The notes under the pieces were generated by a model. The model saw only the letters and a list, made by a program, of their open reading frames with translations, did no database searches and was not told the DNA's origin. This document shows, in pieces, positions 43,526 through 52,255 of a stretch of 64,000 nt of DNA. Position 1 is the stretch's first letter; each line of letters starts with the position of its first letter. The translations under genes were made by a program, and so were the position numbers. Origin of the DNA: Mariniphaga sp. (GTDB lineage: Bacteria; Bacteroidota; Bacteroidia; Bacteroidales; Prolixibacteraceae); NCBI GenBank assembly GCA_019429205.1, contig JAHYIT010000005.1, positions 17,866-81,865 on the forward strand. Direction: 5' to 3'.

Positions 43526-43717
43526 TTAATAAAACAATCCATAAATAAACTCCATTATGTTTCTGAATGACAGATCCATAACGAAAATAACGAGTGATAT
43601 AATAAAGGAAGCAACCATTACAACCAATGCACTGCTTTGCAGTTCTTTCCAGGTAGGCCAGGTCACTTTGTGAACCAGTTCATCATAAGCCTCCTGTAAA
43701 TAAATTTTTAATTTCAT
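43526..43717 (-). CDS. secE: Preprotein translocase subunit SecE
   Basis: 63 residues, the short SecE form. An amphipathic N-terminal helix (E-A-Y-D-E-L-V-H-K-V-T-W-P-T) is followed by one transmembrane helix (about 29-50). It stabilises SecY in the translocon. Its ATG is 22 bp downstream of the anticodon-less tRNA-like element, so the structure forms the immediate leader of secE. Confidence 0.95.
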   Translation of the reverse strand: MKLKIYLQEAYDELVHKVTWPTWKELQSSALVVMVASFIISLVIFVMDLSFRNIMEFIYGLFY

Positions 43718-43739
43718 TTTAACTTTTGGTTATTAATGT

Positions 43740-43799
43740 ACGGAAGGTAAGAGTCGAACTTACAATAAAACAAAAACTCCCGCATTGAGTTTCTTCCGT
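43740..43799 (-). ncRNA. tRNA-like element lacking the anticodon arm, between tuf and secE
   Basis: Read on the minus strand, ACGGAAG and CTTCCGT form a perfect 7-bp acceptor stem. AA is at positions 8-9, then a D-arm ACTC/GAGT with loop AATGCGG (A14- and GG-like positions kept), a 12-nt unpaired linker TTTTGTTTTATT, and a T-arm GTAAG/CTTAC with loop TTCGACT. The anticodon arm and variable loop are absent. Genes for tRNA-Trp commonly lie at this spot in other bacteria, so it may be a derived relic. The intact acceptor/T helix and elbow could serve EF-Tu binding or RNase P processing. No CCA is encoded (ACA follows). Confidence 0.72.
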
Positions 43800-43804
43800 T
43801 AAAT

Positions 43805-43829
43805 AGTCCCGGACCAATGGCCCGGGACT
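43805..43829 (-). promoter_or_regulatory. 8-bp hairpin downstream of tuf
   Basis: AGTCCCGG (43805-43812) and CCGGGACT (43822-43829) form a perfect stem with a 9-nt loop, 27 bp after the tuf stop and 5 bp before the tRNA-like element. On the minus strand an A-run precedes it and no T-run follows, so termination of tuf would be weak; the T-run is on the plus side. It may be a processing or stability hairpin. Confidence 0.55.
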
Positions 43830-43856
43830 TCTATTTTTTTAACAGATTGGAGCCGA

Positions 43857-45044
43857 TTAATTAATAATTTCGGTTACCTGTCCTGCACCAACTGTGCGCC
43901 CACCTTCGCGGATTGCAAAACGCAAACCTATGTTAAGAGCTACAGGGTAAATCAATTCTACTTCAATCGATACGTTATCACCAGGCATTACCATTTCACG
44001 GCCTTCGGGCAAGTGAATTTCGCCGGTTACGTCAAGTGTACGCAGGTAGAATTGCGGACGGTATTTGTTGTGGAACGGCGTGTGGCGACCACCTTCTTCT
44101 TTTTTCAATACATACACCTCAGCTTTGAATCTGGTGTGTGGTGTTATTGAACCTGGTTTTGCCAAAATCTGTCCACGTTTAATCTCTTTTTTGTCAACTC
44201 CGCGAAGAAGCAGACCAACGTTATCGCCAGCCTGGCCGTCATCCAGAATTTTACGGAACATTTCAACACCTGTACAAACAGTTTTACGGCCTTCAGCGCC
44301 TAAGCCAATTAACTGAAGCTCGTCACCTGTATGAATTTTACCAGTTTCAATACGTCCGGTTGCAACGGTTCCACGACCGGTAATTGAAAATACGTCTTCA
44401 ACCGGCATCAGGAACGGTTTGTCAACTTCACGCGGAGGTAAGGGTATCCAGCTATCAACTGCATCCATCAGTTCCATCACCTTTTCTTCCCACTTTTCTT
44501 CGCCATTCATTGCTCCAAGTGCCGAACCCCTGATTACAGGAGTATTTTCACCGTCGAATTCATAGAATTCAAGCAGTTCACGAATTTCCATTTCTACCAG
44601 TTCCAATATCTCTTCATCGTCAACCATGTCCACTTTGTTCATAAAAACAACCAGTTTAGGAACGTTTACCTGACGAGCTAAAAGGATGTGTTCGCGTGTT
44701 TGTGGCATAGGACCGTCGGTGGCGGCCACTACAATGATAGCGCCGTCCATCTGGGCAGCACCTGTAACCATGTTTTTCACATAGTCGGCGTGTCCGGGAC
44801 AGTCAACGTGAGCATAGTGACGTTTTTCGGTCTGATACTCAACGTGTGCAGTGTTAATGGTAATACCCCTTTCTTTTTCTTCAGGTGCATTATCAATTGA
44901 ATCGAAGGATTTAATTTCGGAAAGGCCTTTTTTAGCCAATACCATAGTAATAGCAGCAGTCAGGGTAGTTTTACCGTGGTCAACGTGGCCGATAGTGCCG
45001 ATATTGACATGTTCTTTGTCCCTTACAAATGTTTGTTTAGCCAT
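43857..45044 (-). CDS. tuf: Elongation factor Tu
   Basis: 395 residues. G1 is G-H-V-D-H-G-K-T (19-26), G3 is D-C-P-G-H (81-85) and G4 is N-K-V-D (136-139). Domains II and III follow with normal length. It delivers aminoacyl-tRNA to the ribosome as a GTP complex. Two tRNA genes lie directly upstream and a tRNA-like element directly downstream, so its mRNA is bracketed by structures of the type EF-Tu binds. Confidence 0.98.
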   Translation of the reverse strand: MAKQTFVRDKEHVNIGTIGHVDHGKTTLTAAITMVLAKKGLSEIKSFDSIDNAPEEKERGITINTAHVEYQTEKRHYAHVDCPGHADYVKNMVTGAAQMDGAIIVVAATDGPMPQTREHILLARQVNVPKLVVFMNKVDMVDDEEILELVEMEIRELLEFYEFDGENTPVIRGSALGAMNGEEKWEEKVMELMDAVDSWIPLPPREVDKPFLMPVEDVFSITGRGTVATGRIETGKIHTGDELQLIGLGAEGRKTVCTGVEMFRKILDDGQAGDNVGLLLRGVDKKEIKRGQILAKPGSITPHTRFKAEVYVLKKEEGGRHTPFHNKYRPQFYLRTLDVTGEIHLPEGREMVMPGDNVSIEVELIYPVALNIGLRFAIREGGRTVGAGQVTEIIN

Positions 45045-45082
45045 AACTTCATCTTTTTTTAATTATTATCTAAATTCATTTG

Positions 45083-45154
<72 letters not shown>

Positions 45155-45218
45155 CTAAAACACACAAAAAGACAAGAGTTAAAAGCAATTTGCTTAAAAC
45201 TCCAGTCTCAAATTTTTG

Positions 45219-45291
45219 AGCGGGAGACGGGATTCAAACCCGCGACCCTTAGCTTGGAAGGCTAATGCTCTATCGACTGAGCTACTCCCGC
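45219..45291 (-). tRNA. tRNA-Gly (anticodon TCC)
   Basis: On the minus strand the acceptor is GCGGGAG/CTCCCGC, the D-arm GCTC/GAGC, the anticodon arm TTAGC/GCTAA with loop CTTCCAA, and the T-arm GCGGG/CCCGT-type with loop TTTGAAT. Anticodon TCC reads GGA/GGG. CCA is not encoded. First element of the tRNA-Gly, tRNA-Thr, tuf transcript. Confidence 0.95.
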
Positions 45292-45317
45292 AATATGTTT
45301 TGCGCTAAAATGCGCTG

Positions 45318-45325
45318 CAAAACTA
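45318..45325 (-). promoter_or_regulatory. Candidate -7 box for the tRNA-tuf operon
   Basis: On the minus strand TAGTTTTG fits TAnnTTTG and lies 26 bp upstream of tRNA-Gly. The -33 region is only weakly matched. Confidence 0.4.
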
Positions 45326-45550
45326 CAAAATTTTATCAAAAACTGAAGACAAACCGCGAGTCTTTCTTAAATTCAAAGCAAAACACACAAAAATATTTAC
45401 ATTTTCAGCTTACTAAAAAAACGCTTAACTATCAGTAAATAAGATTAAACTACTTTAAATTCAACAGTTCCTGAAACGCCCCTAAAAAGGGTGTGCAAAT
45501 GTAAAAATATTATTTTAAAAATCTAAAAATCTGTTGGCAAAAAATAAATT

Positions 45551-45853
45551 TTATTTGCTCTTAAGTTTATTTTTAAATTTACCGAGTTGTTTACGAAGGG
45601 CATCAACTGCCAAATCGGTTGCTTCCTCAAATGTATCGGCTTGTTTTTTTGCGAACAGATAACCGTTGGAAGGTATTGAAATTTTAATCTCTGAAATTTT
45701 GTTTTTGGCTGCTTCGGGTTTAAGCACTTTTAATGTTACTTCAGCATTAATGATACCATCGAAAAAGGTATCGAGCTTATTCACTTTTTTGTTTACGAAA
45801 TCAACTAGTTTCTTGTCTGTGGTGAAATGCACTGAATTAATAATAATTTCCAT
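45551..45853 (-). CDS. hpf: Ribosome hibernation promoting factor, short form (HPF/RaiA family)
   Basis: 100 residues with the family's beta-alpha fold: a start I-I-N-S-V-H-F, a central acidic/basic stretch (N-K-I-S-E-I-K-I-S) and a basic C-terminus (K-Q-L-G-K-F-K-N-K-L-K-S-K). It binds the 30S decoding region and inactivates ribosomes in stationary phase. Lies 18 bp downstream of xerC in the same direction. Confidence 0.9.
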   Translation of the reverse strand: MEIIINSVHFTTDKKLVDFVNKKVNKLDTFFDGIINAEVTLKVLKPEAAKNKISEIKISIPSNGYLFAKKQADTFEEATDLAVDALRKQLGKFKNKLKSK

Positions 45854-45871
45854 AGTAACACTTTTTAATAG

Positions 45872-46756
45872 TTAACCCCTTGGGTGGGCTTGTTTATATA
45901 TAGAATGCAATTTTTCAAATGTTGTGTGGGTGTAAACCTGTGTAGCTGACAGGTTGGAATGTCCAAGCAATTCTTTTACCGCATTCAGGTCAGCTCCTTT
46001 ATTTAATAGGTGTGTAGCATAAGAATGCCGTAAAACGTGCGGGCTCTTTTTTTCCAATGATGTAACCATTTCCAGATATTTATTCACAACCCTGTATATT
46101 AATTTTTCGTAAACCGGCCTACCTTTATCTGTTACGAGCAAGGCTTCCCAACTGTTTCCAATTTCCCTGTTTCTTATTTCAAGGTATTGTTGTAAAAGCT
46201 GATTAATACTTCTTGGATAGGGAATTATCCTTTCTTTCTGTCTTTTCCCCAAAACCTTTATTAAATACCCTTTTGTATCGAAGTCACGATCCTTAAGATT
46301 TAATAATTCAGCCAGCCTAATTCCTGTTCCATAAAGCAAAGTTATTATCAACTTATCCCGAATCCCTTTAAAATCATCAGAAAAATAACCATCGTCAAGC
46401 AAGTGGTGCATATTGTTTTCTTCGACAAAATTGGGTAATTTTTTCCTGATTTTAGGAACAGGAATGTTTGTTGCCGGGTTGTTTTCAACTATTTCATTTT
46501 TCATTAAAAACCGGTAAAATGCTTTAACTGTAGAAATTTTTCTGCTCACTGACCGCGGTGTATATTTCTGCTCCATCAATGTAACAATCCAGTTTCTGAC
46601 CAATTTTGCATCTACCCTTTTAATATTAAATTCCCCGACCATTTCAGTGCAAAACAACACAAATTGATCGAGGTCTTTTTTATATGCAATTACTGTATGC
46701 GAAGAATTTCTCTTCTCATACTTTAAATAGTTGACAAACGATTCCTGATAGTTCAT
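45872..46756 (-). CDS. xerC: Tyrosine recombinase XerC/XerD-type
   Basis: 294 residues. An N-terminal SAM-like core-binding domain (about 1-90) precedes the catalytic domain with Arg147 (G-T-G-I-R), Lys171, His240 and Arg243 (H-V-L-R-H), His266 (L-G-H) and the nucleophile Tyr275. All catalytic residues are present. The location between rpsU and hpf is a housekeeping position in Bacteroidota, so it is a chromosome-dimer-resolving recombinase rather than a mobile-element integrase. XerC versus XerD cannot be settled by eye. Confidence 0.88.
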   Translation of the reverse strand: MNYQESFVNYLKYEKRNSSHTVIAYKKDLDQFVLFCTEMVGEFNIKRVDAKLVRNWIVTLMEQKYTPRSVSRKISTVKAFYRFLMKNEIVENNPATNIPVPKIRKKLPNFVEENNMHHLLDDGYFSDDFKGIRDKLIITLLYGTGIRLAELLNLKDRDFDTKGYLIKVLGKRQKERIIPYPRSINQLLQQYLEIRNREIGNSWEALLVTDKGRPVYEKLIYRVVNKYLEMVTSLEKKSPHVLRHSYATHLLNKGADLNAVKELLGHSNLSATQVYTHTTFEKLHSIYKQAHPRG

Positions 46757-46789
46757 TCATCTAATCTGCTACCACCAGGAACCCCTGCT

Positions 46790-46981
46790 TTAGTCTTCCT
46801 GGCGTTGTAATTTCTCAATATAAACAGCCTTTTTTACTTCTTCCCTTCTTTTGATCGAAGGTTTGGTAAACTTCTGGCGTTCACGTAATTCTTTAATTAC
46901 GCCAGTCTTTTCAAATTTCCGCTTAAACCTTTTTAAGGCTCTTTCTATATTTTCGCCTTCTTTTACCGGAATCACAATCAT
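46790..46981 (-). CDS. rpsU: 30S ribosomal protein S21
   Basis: 63 residues, basic. The motif E-G-E-N-I-E-R-A-L-K-R-F-K-R-K and the R-R-E-E-V-K-K-A region are typical of S21, which joins the 30S subunit near the mRNA 3'-end of 16S rRNA. It is the first gene of the rpsU-xerC-hpf transcript, with a well-formed Bacteroidota promoter upstream. Confidence 0.95.
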   Translation of the reverse strand: MIVIPVKEGENIERALKRFKRKFEKTGVIKELRERQKFTKPSIKRREEVKKAVYIEKLQRQED

Positions 46982-47009
46982 TTCTATACCGTATTTAAAA
47001 ATTGAGGCG

Positions 47010-47040
47010 CAAATTTAGAAATTATTCAACGTAAATCAAA
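47010..47040 (-). promoter_or_regulatory. rpsU: Bacteroidota-type promoter of rpsU
   Basis: On the minus strand TTTG (plus 47037-47040), a 19-bp spacer and TAAATTTG (plus 47010-47017) reproduce the -33 TTTG / -7 TAnnTTTG consensus exactly, 28 bp before the rpsU ATG. This is the best-formed promoter in the window. Confidence 0.75.
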
Positions 47041-47092
47041 TTTAAAGGAAAAAAATAATTATTCCTACAAGCAGTTATCCTTTTAAAGATTT

Positions 47093-48220
47093 TTAACGGC
47101 AGGTTATGTAGGGTCGAATAAAAACAAAAGATGCTGTATCCATCAATCCTTCAGTAAGTAATTGTTCGTGTGAAGAAAACGGTCCGTTATTTTGACGAAA
47201 ATTTAATATTGCTTCCACATTGCTTTTATCGAAATATGGATGACGGATTAGTTCGGCGTAACCGGCAAAATTAATTCTGAGTTTTTCCACCTGAAGTGAA
47301 TCTGTTGTTAAATTTTCACTGATAGCATGATACGTTTCTTCCGGGAAACCATAAACTTCAAGCAATTGATGTTTGCCATAAAACCCACCGAGCAAATTGC
47401 GGTATTTTAAAATACGGGAGGCAAAAACGGGTCCAATTCCGGCAAGTTGCAACAAGTCAAGAGAATCAGCAGAATTAAGTTCAATTAAATTCGGTATTGA
47501 TTCAGTTTTTACAACCTGCCCTTCCTCTGCTATTTCAGCCACATTTATAAAACTTTTTATGGAGCGATAAAAAACAGTGTCAATACCATATATTTTCAGT
47601 ATATCTCCAGGTTGAGAAAAATAACCACCGCTTTCACGATATTTTATCAGGTTTGACGCCTGAAACTGGTTGAAACCCGAATTTAGCAATTCATCTTTGC
47701 TTGCCAGGTTGGGATCAAATTCACGAAATGTTGGTTTTGTCGCCACCTTCAACTCTGGTTTATCTTCGGAAATATCGGGAATGGTTGCCGGAATATGAAT
47801 GTAGCCTTCGATTTGAGAAAAAATACTGTCAGTCATTCCATAAATCCGCCGAACATCTCCGGTCTCCTTAAAACTTCCTCCGGCAGATCGATAACTCATT
47901 ATATTTCTTTTTATAAAAGCAGGCAAATTCAGTGAATCCAAAGCTTCTTCAGAAATAGTATTGGGATTGAAGTGAAACAAGAGTCTGTTTTCATTCACAC
48001 TTTTTGTTTGATTCTCCCATTCTTCTATGGCCCGGATAACGGCTGAAAAGTCTGAAGAGGGTTTCAATTCAATATTTCCGACAATGATATTGCCTGCCAG
48101 GAACAAAAAGATAATCACACTCATCGCCACAATTCCATTGCGATCCTGTTTCGAAAAATTCAAATTTTCTTTAACAATTTGCCTGAAGGTTTTTTTCATT
48201 CCAACAGTATTTCTGGGCAT
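47093..48220 (-). CDS. Helix-hairpin-helix protein with N-terminal membrane anchor (ComEA-like repeats)
   Basis: Up to 375 residues; the start at 48199 (M-K-K-T-F-R-Q-I) is equally plausible. One transmembrane helix (about 30-50) is followed by at least three helix-hairpin-helix modules: N-P-N-T-I-S-E-E-A-L-D, then F-D-P-N-L-A-S-K-D-E-L, then I-E-L-N-S-A-D-S-L-D-L-L-Q-L-A-G-I-G-P-V-F-A-S-R-I. Such modules bind DNA non-specifically, as in ComEA. Orientation and role are not known; DNA uptake or envelope-DNA contact is possible. Confidence 0.78.
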   Translation of the reverse strand: MPRNTVGMKKTFRQIVKENLNFSKQDRNGIVAMSVIIFLFLAGNIIVGNIELKPSSDFSAVIRAIEEWENQTKSVNENRLLFHFNPNTISEEALDSLNLPAFIKRNIMSYRSAGGSFKETGDVRRIYGMTDSIFSQIEGYIHIPATIPDISEDKPELKVATKPTFREFDPNLASKDELLNSGFNQFQASNLIKYRESGGYFSQPGDILKIYGIDTVFYRSIKSFINVAEIAEEGQVVKTESIPNLIELNSADSLDLLQLAGIGPVFASRILKYRNLLGGFYGKHQLLEVYGFPEETYHAISENLTTDSLQVEKLRINFAGYAELIRHPYFDKSNVEAILNFRQNNGPFSSHEQLLTEGLMDTASFVFIRPYITCR

Positions 48221-48341
48221 AAAGTAATAGGCTTAAATATAAAGCTTTATACCAAAAAATACAAATTCAGATAAATTTTTTTAATCTGGTGTTGCGGGGA
48301 ACTAAAAAAACTACCCTTTCAATACAACTGTTTTAACCAAA

Positions 48342-49706
48342 TCAGGAAAAATTGATTAGCCCAACTCCCTGAAGGAAGATAAATGCTATGGCCAAAGGAG
48401 CCAGAAATTTAATGACGAACATATAAAAAGGAATATACCTTACTTTCAGTTTACCCTGGTTTGATAACTCTTCTTTTGCTCCATCACGCCCCAAAAACCA
48501 GGCAACAAAAATTACGATAAAAAAACCTCCCAATGGCAATAAAATATTAGCCGAGGTGAAATTCATTAAATTGAAAACAGTGAATCCAAATATCTTCACA
48601 TCAGCCATTGTGCTGGATGAAAGGACACACATTACACCTAAAATTGAAACCGAAGAGGTGGCAAGCCAGGTGGCAGCTTTCCTTTTTAATCCGAGTTCTT
48701 CAGAGAAAAATGCGACAATAACCTCCAATACTGAAATGGTTGAAGTTAAAGCTGCAACTCCCAATAAAATAAAAAACATCAGCGAAAAGATATATCCGCC
48801 GGGCATTTGCAGGAATATATTTGGCAGCGTAATGTAAACCAATCCTTCTCCTGAACCAGGTTCAATACCAAAAGCAAACACAGCCGGGAAAATGGCAAGA
48901 CCCGCCAATATGGCAATAAAAGTATCGGCAAAAGCAACTGAAACAGCTGTGTTTCCTAAATTATCATTTTTCTGAATATATGAACCGTAAGTTATGAGCG
49001 TTCCCATTCCAATACTTAACGAGAAAAATGCCTGGCCGAGGGCTTCGAGAATTGTAGTTGGAGTTATTTTACTAAAATCAGGTTTAAATAAAAAAGAAAT
49101 CCCACTTGCTGCTCCGGGCAATGTTACCGACCTGACAACCAGAATAAAAAGTAAAACAAGCAACATCGGCATAAGAATCTTGGTATATTTTTCGATGCCT
49201 TTTTGAACTCCCGACATGATTATGGCCCCGGTTAGTGCCATAAAAACAAAAAACCACAAAAGGGGTCGCCAGGGGGTTCCAATAAATGAGTAAAACATGT
49301 CATTCAACTGGTTTGAAGAAAGTCCTTCGAATCCATTTATCACCGATTGAAAAATATATTCGAGCGTCCAGCCAGCCACGGCGGTATAAAATGCCAGAAT
49401 CATAAATGCTGCGCCTACACCCATCAAACCAATCAGATACCATGGCTTTCCGGGCGCAAGTTTTCTGAATGAACCAAATACATTTCGCTGAGCACTCCTG
49501 CCGATGGTAAATTCGGATAGCATCACCGGAATTCCAATTAACAGGATAAATCCGAGATAAATGATTAAAAAGGCTCCACCTCCGTTTTCTCCAGCCACAT
49601 AAGGGAAACGCCAAATGTTTCCTAACCCAATGGCAGAACCAGCAGTTGCTGCAATTACACCAAACCTTGAACCAAATGAATCACGATTAGCAGGAATTCC
49701 AGACAT
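48342..49706 (-). CDS. Neurotransmitter:sodium symporter family transporter
   Basis: 454 residues and about 11-12 transmembrane helices. Helix 1 carries the family signature G-S-A-I-G-L-G-N-I-W-R-F-P-Y (25-38), and helix 6 has F-F-S-L-S-I-G-M-G, both lining the Na+ and substrate sites of the LeuT fold. It imports an amino acid or similar solute with sodium. It is a single gene between convergently unrelated neighbours; substrate unknown. Confidence 0.93.
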   Translation of the reverse strand: MSGIPANRDSFGSRFGVIAATAGSAIGLGNIWRFPYVAGENGGGAFLIIYLGFILLIGIPVMLSEFTIGRSAQRNVFGSFRKLAPGKPWYLIGLMGVGAAFMILAFYTAVAGWTLEYIFQSVINGFEGLSSNQLNDMFYSFIGTPWRPLLWFFVFMALTGAIIMSGVQKGIEKYTKILMPMLLVLLFILVVRSVTLPGAASGISFLFKPDFSKITPTTILEALGQAFFSLSIGMGTLITYGSYIQKNDNLGNTAVSVAFADTFIAILAGLAIFPAVFAFGIEPGSGEGLVYITLPNIFLQMPGGYIFSLMFFILLGVAALTSTISVLEVIVAFFSEELGLKRKAATWLATSSVSILGVMCVLSSSTMADVKIFGFTVFNLMNFTSANILLPLGGFFIVIFVAWFLGRDGAKEELSNQGKLKVRYIPFYMFVIKFLAPLAIAFIFLQGVGLINFS

Positions 49707-49828
49707 AAATTACAGCGTATTAAATTGTTCTTTTAAACTTCTTTTTTCTTTTAAACTCTCATAAAAACGGGGCTAAAAATGCAAAAAATATCCAACATAA
49801 TGGTGAATTTGAGTAAAAAGTAAAGGCA

Positions 49829-52162
49829 TTAAAACGGATATCCGATGGCAAATGAGATATTAAAATCATCTCCGGTGTATTTCCGGTGACCAGGAATCCA
49901 GCCATTTCCGGAAACCTGCGAAGGGTCGCGCAATTTCATGCCCAGGTCGAGCCTGAAAATGAAATAACTAAAATCGAAACGAAAACCGGTTCCGGTGCCA
50001 AGTGCAAGTTGTTTGTAAAACTCATTCAGTTTAAATTGTGCTCCGGGCCTGTTATCTTTTTCATTGATTGCCCAAATATTTCCTGCATCTAAAAACAATG
50101 CCCCTTCCAAAAAACTTATCAGATTAAAGCGGTATTCAATGTTAGCTTCCAGTTTTATATCTGATGACTGATTAGGATAGTCGGTCGCCGGCGCCCTGTA
50201 TGTTCCCGGCCCTAAGGAGCGAACCTGCCAGGCCCTGATTCCGTTAGCCCCACCGGTAAAATATTTCTTTTCGAAGGGCAATACATCAAAGTTTCCGTAA
50301 GGTAAACCAACCCCCAAAAATGCGCGGCCTACAACACTGTTGTATTTATCGAAAATATGCCCGTAACGAAATTCCAAATCAGATTTTACATACTGTGCAA
50401 AGCGCGTATTAAATAAAGTATAAAACTCGGCAGAACCAGGTCCGATGGAATCAACCACCTGCGAATAGGGCCTGTCCAAAGTTTCGGAAAACAGGTAAAG
50501 AAGGTTGCCTGCCGATTCTAAGTTAAAACGTAAATAGGTGTAATTTTTGGCAATTCCCAGCCGCTGGGTATTATACACGGATGAATAATTTGAGGCAAGA
50601 ATAAGGTGGTCGGTGAAACTGCTTTTGATGTAGAGGTCTTTAATCCGTTCAATAAAATCAGGATCAAACTGGTAAAGATTCACCATATTAAAGTCCAAAA
50701 GGTTCCATGTATGTTTCCTGTATTCAGAAGTCATCCAGTCGTATCCAAATTTTAAACCCGAAATTGTTCGGGTGTATTCCGGTCTGCGCTGATAATTGTA
50801 TCCCAGGGTAAATATTGTTTTGGGCAGCAAATTCCAAAAAGCATCTACCAGTTGTTTTGGCCCTAAAATTTTCGGAAATGTTAAGCTGACTTCCGGCCCA
50901 ATTTCACGGGTATTAAAATATTCTGTAACGTTTCCATTCACCCGTTGCTGGCGTTCCATTGCACCCTTTACATTCACTTGAAAAACCTCGGCACCGCGAA
51001 ACATATTTCTGTGCTGATAATTCACATTTCCTGCAATTCCTAAATTTCCGGAGGTATTTGTTCCTTCAATATCAAAAGAAACGGCCTGCTTGCTTAACGG
51101 CGCCAGCCGAATATGGCAATCGAGCAAATGGGAATCTGTTGGAAAATCAGGTTCATTAAACTGAATATCGATAAAACGAAACTGACGTAACCGATTGAAT
51201 GCATCAAAAGTATGCCGTGCATCGGCGAGGCGGTAAAGTGAGCCACTTTCCATCTGGAGTAAACTGCGAAAAAGACCCGGTCGGTATTTAAATTCGGGAG
51301 TCGAAAACAAAGTGTGGTTTTCCCATTGAATGGTATCGGAAAACTGCCCCAAATTACTTTGTGCCGATGAAACAGGAACAGAACCAGGCAAAACCGAAAT
51401 GTAAAAATGATTCAGGTAGTGAGGCTTGAATTTTCTCGCCTCTGCTTGCCGGGCATCTGTTCCAATAAATAAGTCGAGCACAATTTCCTTTTCATACAAG
51501 CTACTGTCTGCCAAATAGCTCACTTCATCTTTTGAAAAGTAATAATAGCCTTCATTTTTAAAAAGATTTACAATTTGCGTGCGCTGTTTTTCTAACAAAT
51601 TAAAATCGAACGGAGTACCCTCAGATATAAAAGTCCGGGTTGAATCCCGGAAAAAAATTGACTGAAGGGCCGAATCAGAAATATGATAATTAATTTTTCT
51701 GATTTTATACTGCTCTCCGGTTTCAATTTTATATTTCACATGGGCCTTTTGCTTTTTCTCATTCAAATCTGTTTCGGAATCAACTTTTGCCCTGAAAAAA
51801 CCTTTGTTGCCAAGGTATTGTTTCAGCCGGTCTCGGGATGCGCCCACCAGAGCTTCATCGTAAATTTCAGGTGGTTCACCAATTCTTTTTAGCCAACTAT
51901 TTGGTTTGTTTTTAGAAGACGAATTATACAACCAAAGATGAAACCTGGCAAAACCCAGAATTTTATAATTTTCCTTTTGCCTGATTTGTATTTTAGTTTC
52001 TTCTTTATTGATTTCAGAATTATCAACCTCAACCTCCACTTTATTGAGCAAATACCGGTTTTCGGGAACAAACTTTACCGGCGAACAGGAAAAGAAAAGG
52101 GCTAAAAACGCGAGAGCCACTAACTTTCCGGAAATTGATGAATATATTGTTTTATGAATCAA
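49829..52162 (-). CDS. tamL: Omp85-family outer-membrane lipoprotein (TamL-like)
   Basis: 777 residues from a TTG at 52162, which gives a normal lipoprotein signal ending L-F-F-S-C. A frame to 52228 adds 22 residues without sense and overlaps the divergent gene. POTRA-like domains (about 40-350) are followed by a beta-barrel ending in G-Y-P-F. The barrel motif G-G-A-N-G-I-R-A-W-Q-V-R-S-L-G-P-G corresponds to the conserved Omp85 loop-6 region. Bacteroidota carry TamL, a lipoprotein relative of TamA/BamA acting in outer-membrane assembly. No tamB is adjacent here. Confidence 0.8.
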   Translation of the reverse strand: MIHKTIYSSISGKLVALAFLALFFSCSPVKFVPENRYLLNKVEVEVDNSEINKEETKIQIRQKENYKILGFARFHLWLYNSSSKNKPNSWLKRIGEPPEIYDEALVGASRDRLKQYLGNKGFFRAKVDSETDLNEKKQKAHVKYKIETGEQYKIRKINYHISDSALQSIFFRDSTRTFISEGTPFDFNLLEKQRTQIVNLFKNEGYYYFSKDEVSYLADSSLYEKEIVLDLFIGTDARQAEARKFKPHYLNHFYISVLPGSVPVSSAQSNLGQFSDTIQWENHTLFSTPEFKYRPGLFRSLLQMESGSLYRLADARHTFDAFNRLRQFRFIDIQFNEPDFPTDSHLLDCHIRLAPLSKQAVSFDIEGTNTSGNLGIAGNVNYQHRNMFRGAEVFQVNVKGAMERQQRVNGNVTEYFNTREIGPEVSLTFPKILGPKQLVDAFWNLLPKTIFTLGYNYQRRPEYTRTISGLKFGYDWMTSEYRKHTWNLLDFNMVNLYQFDPDFIERIKDLYIKSSFTDHLILASNYSSVYNTQRLGIAKNYTYLRFNLESAGNLLYLFSETLDRPYSQVVDSIGPGSAEFYTLFNTRFAQYVKSDLEFRYGHIFDKYNSVVGRAFLGVGLPYGNFDVLPFEKKYFTGGANGIRAWQVRSLGPGTYRAPATDYPNQSSDIKLEANIEYRFNLISFLEGALFLDAGNIWAINEKDNRPGAQFKLNEFYKQLALGTGTGFRFDFSYFIFRLDLGMKLRDPSQVSGNGWIPGHRKYTGDDFNISFAIGYPF

Positions 52163-52255
52163 AATTTCAATTTTAATTTCAGCAAAAATAATGAAGTGTT
52201 TTAGATGGAAACAGTAAATTTGGAACAATTATTATACATCATTCAACCATTTCTG

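Noticed and set aside
43740..43799. Functional tRNA gene
   Set aside because: There is no anticodon arm: only 12 unpaired bases lie between the D- and T-arms, so it cannot decode. Kept as a tRNA-like element.
45872..46756. Tyrosine recombinase as an integrase of a mobile element
   Set aside because: It sits between rpsU and hpf in a conserved housekeeping order, and has XerC/D size; no attachment sites are seen.
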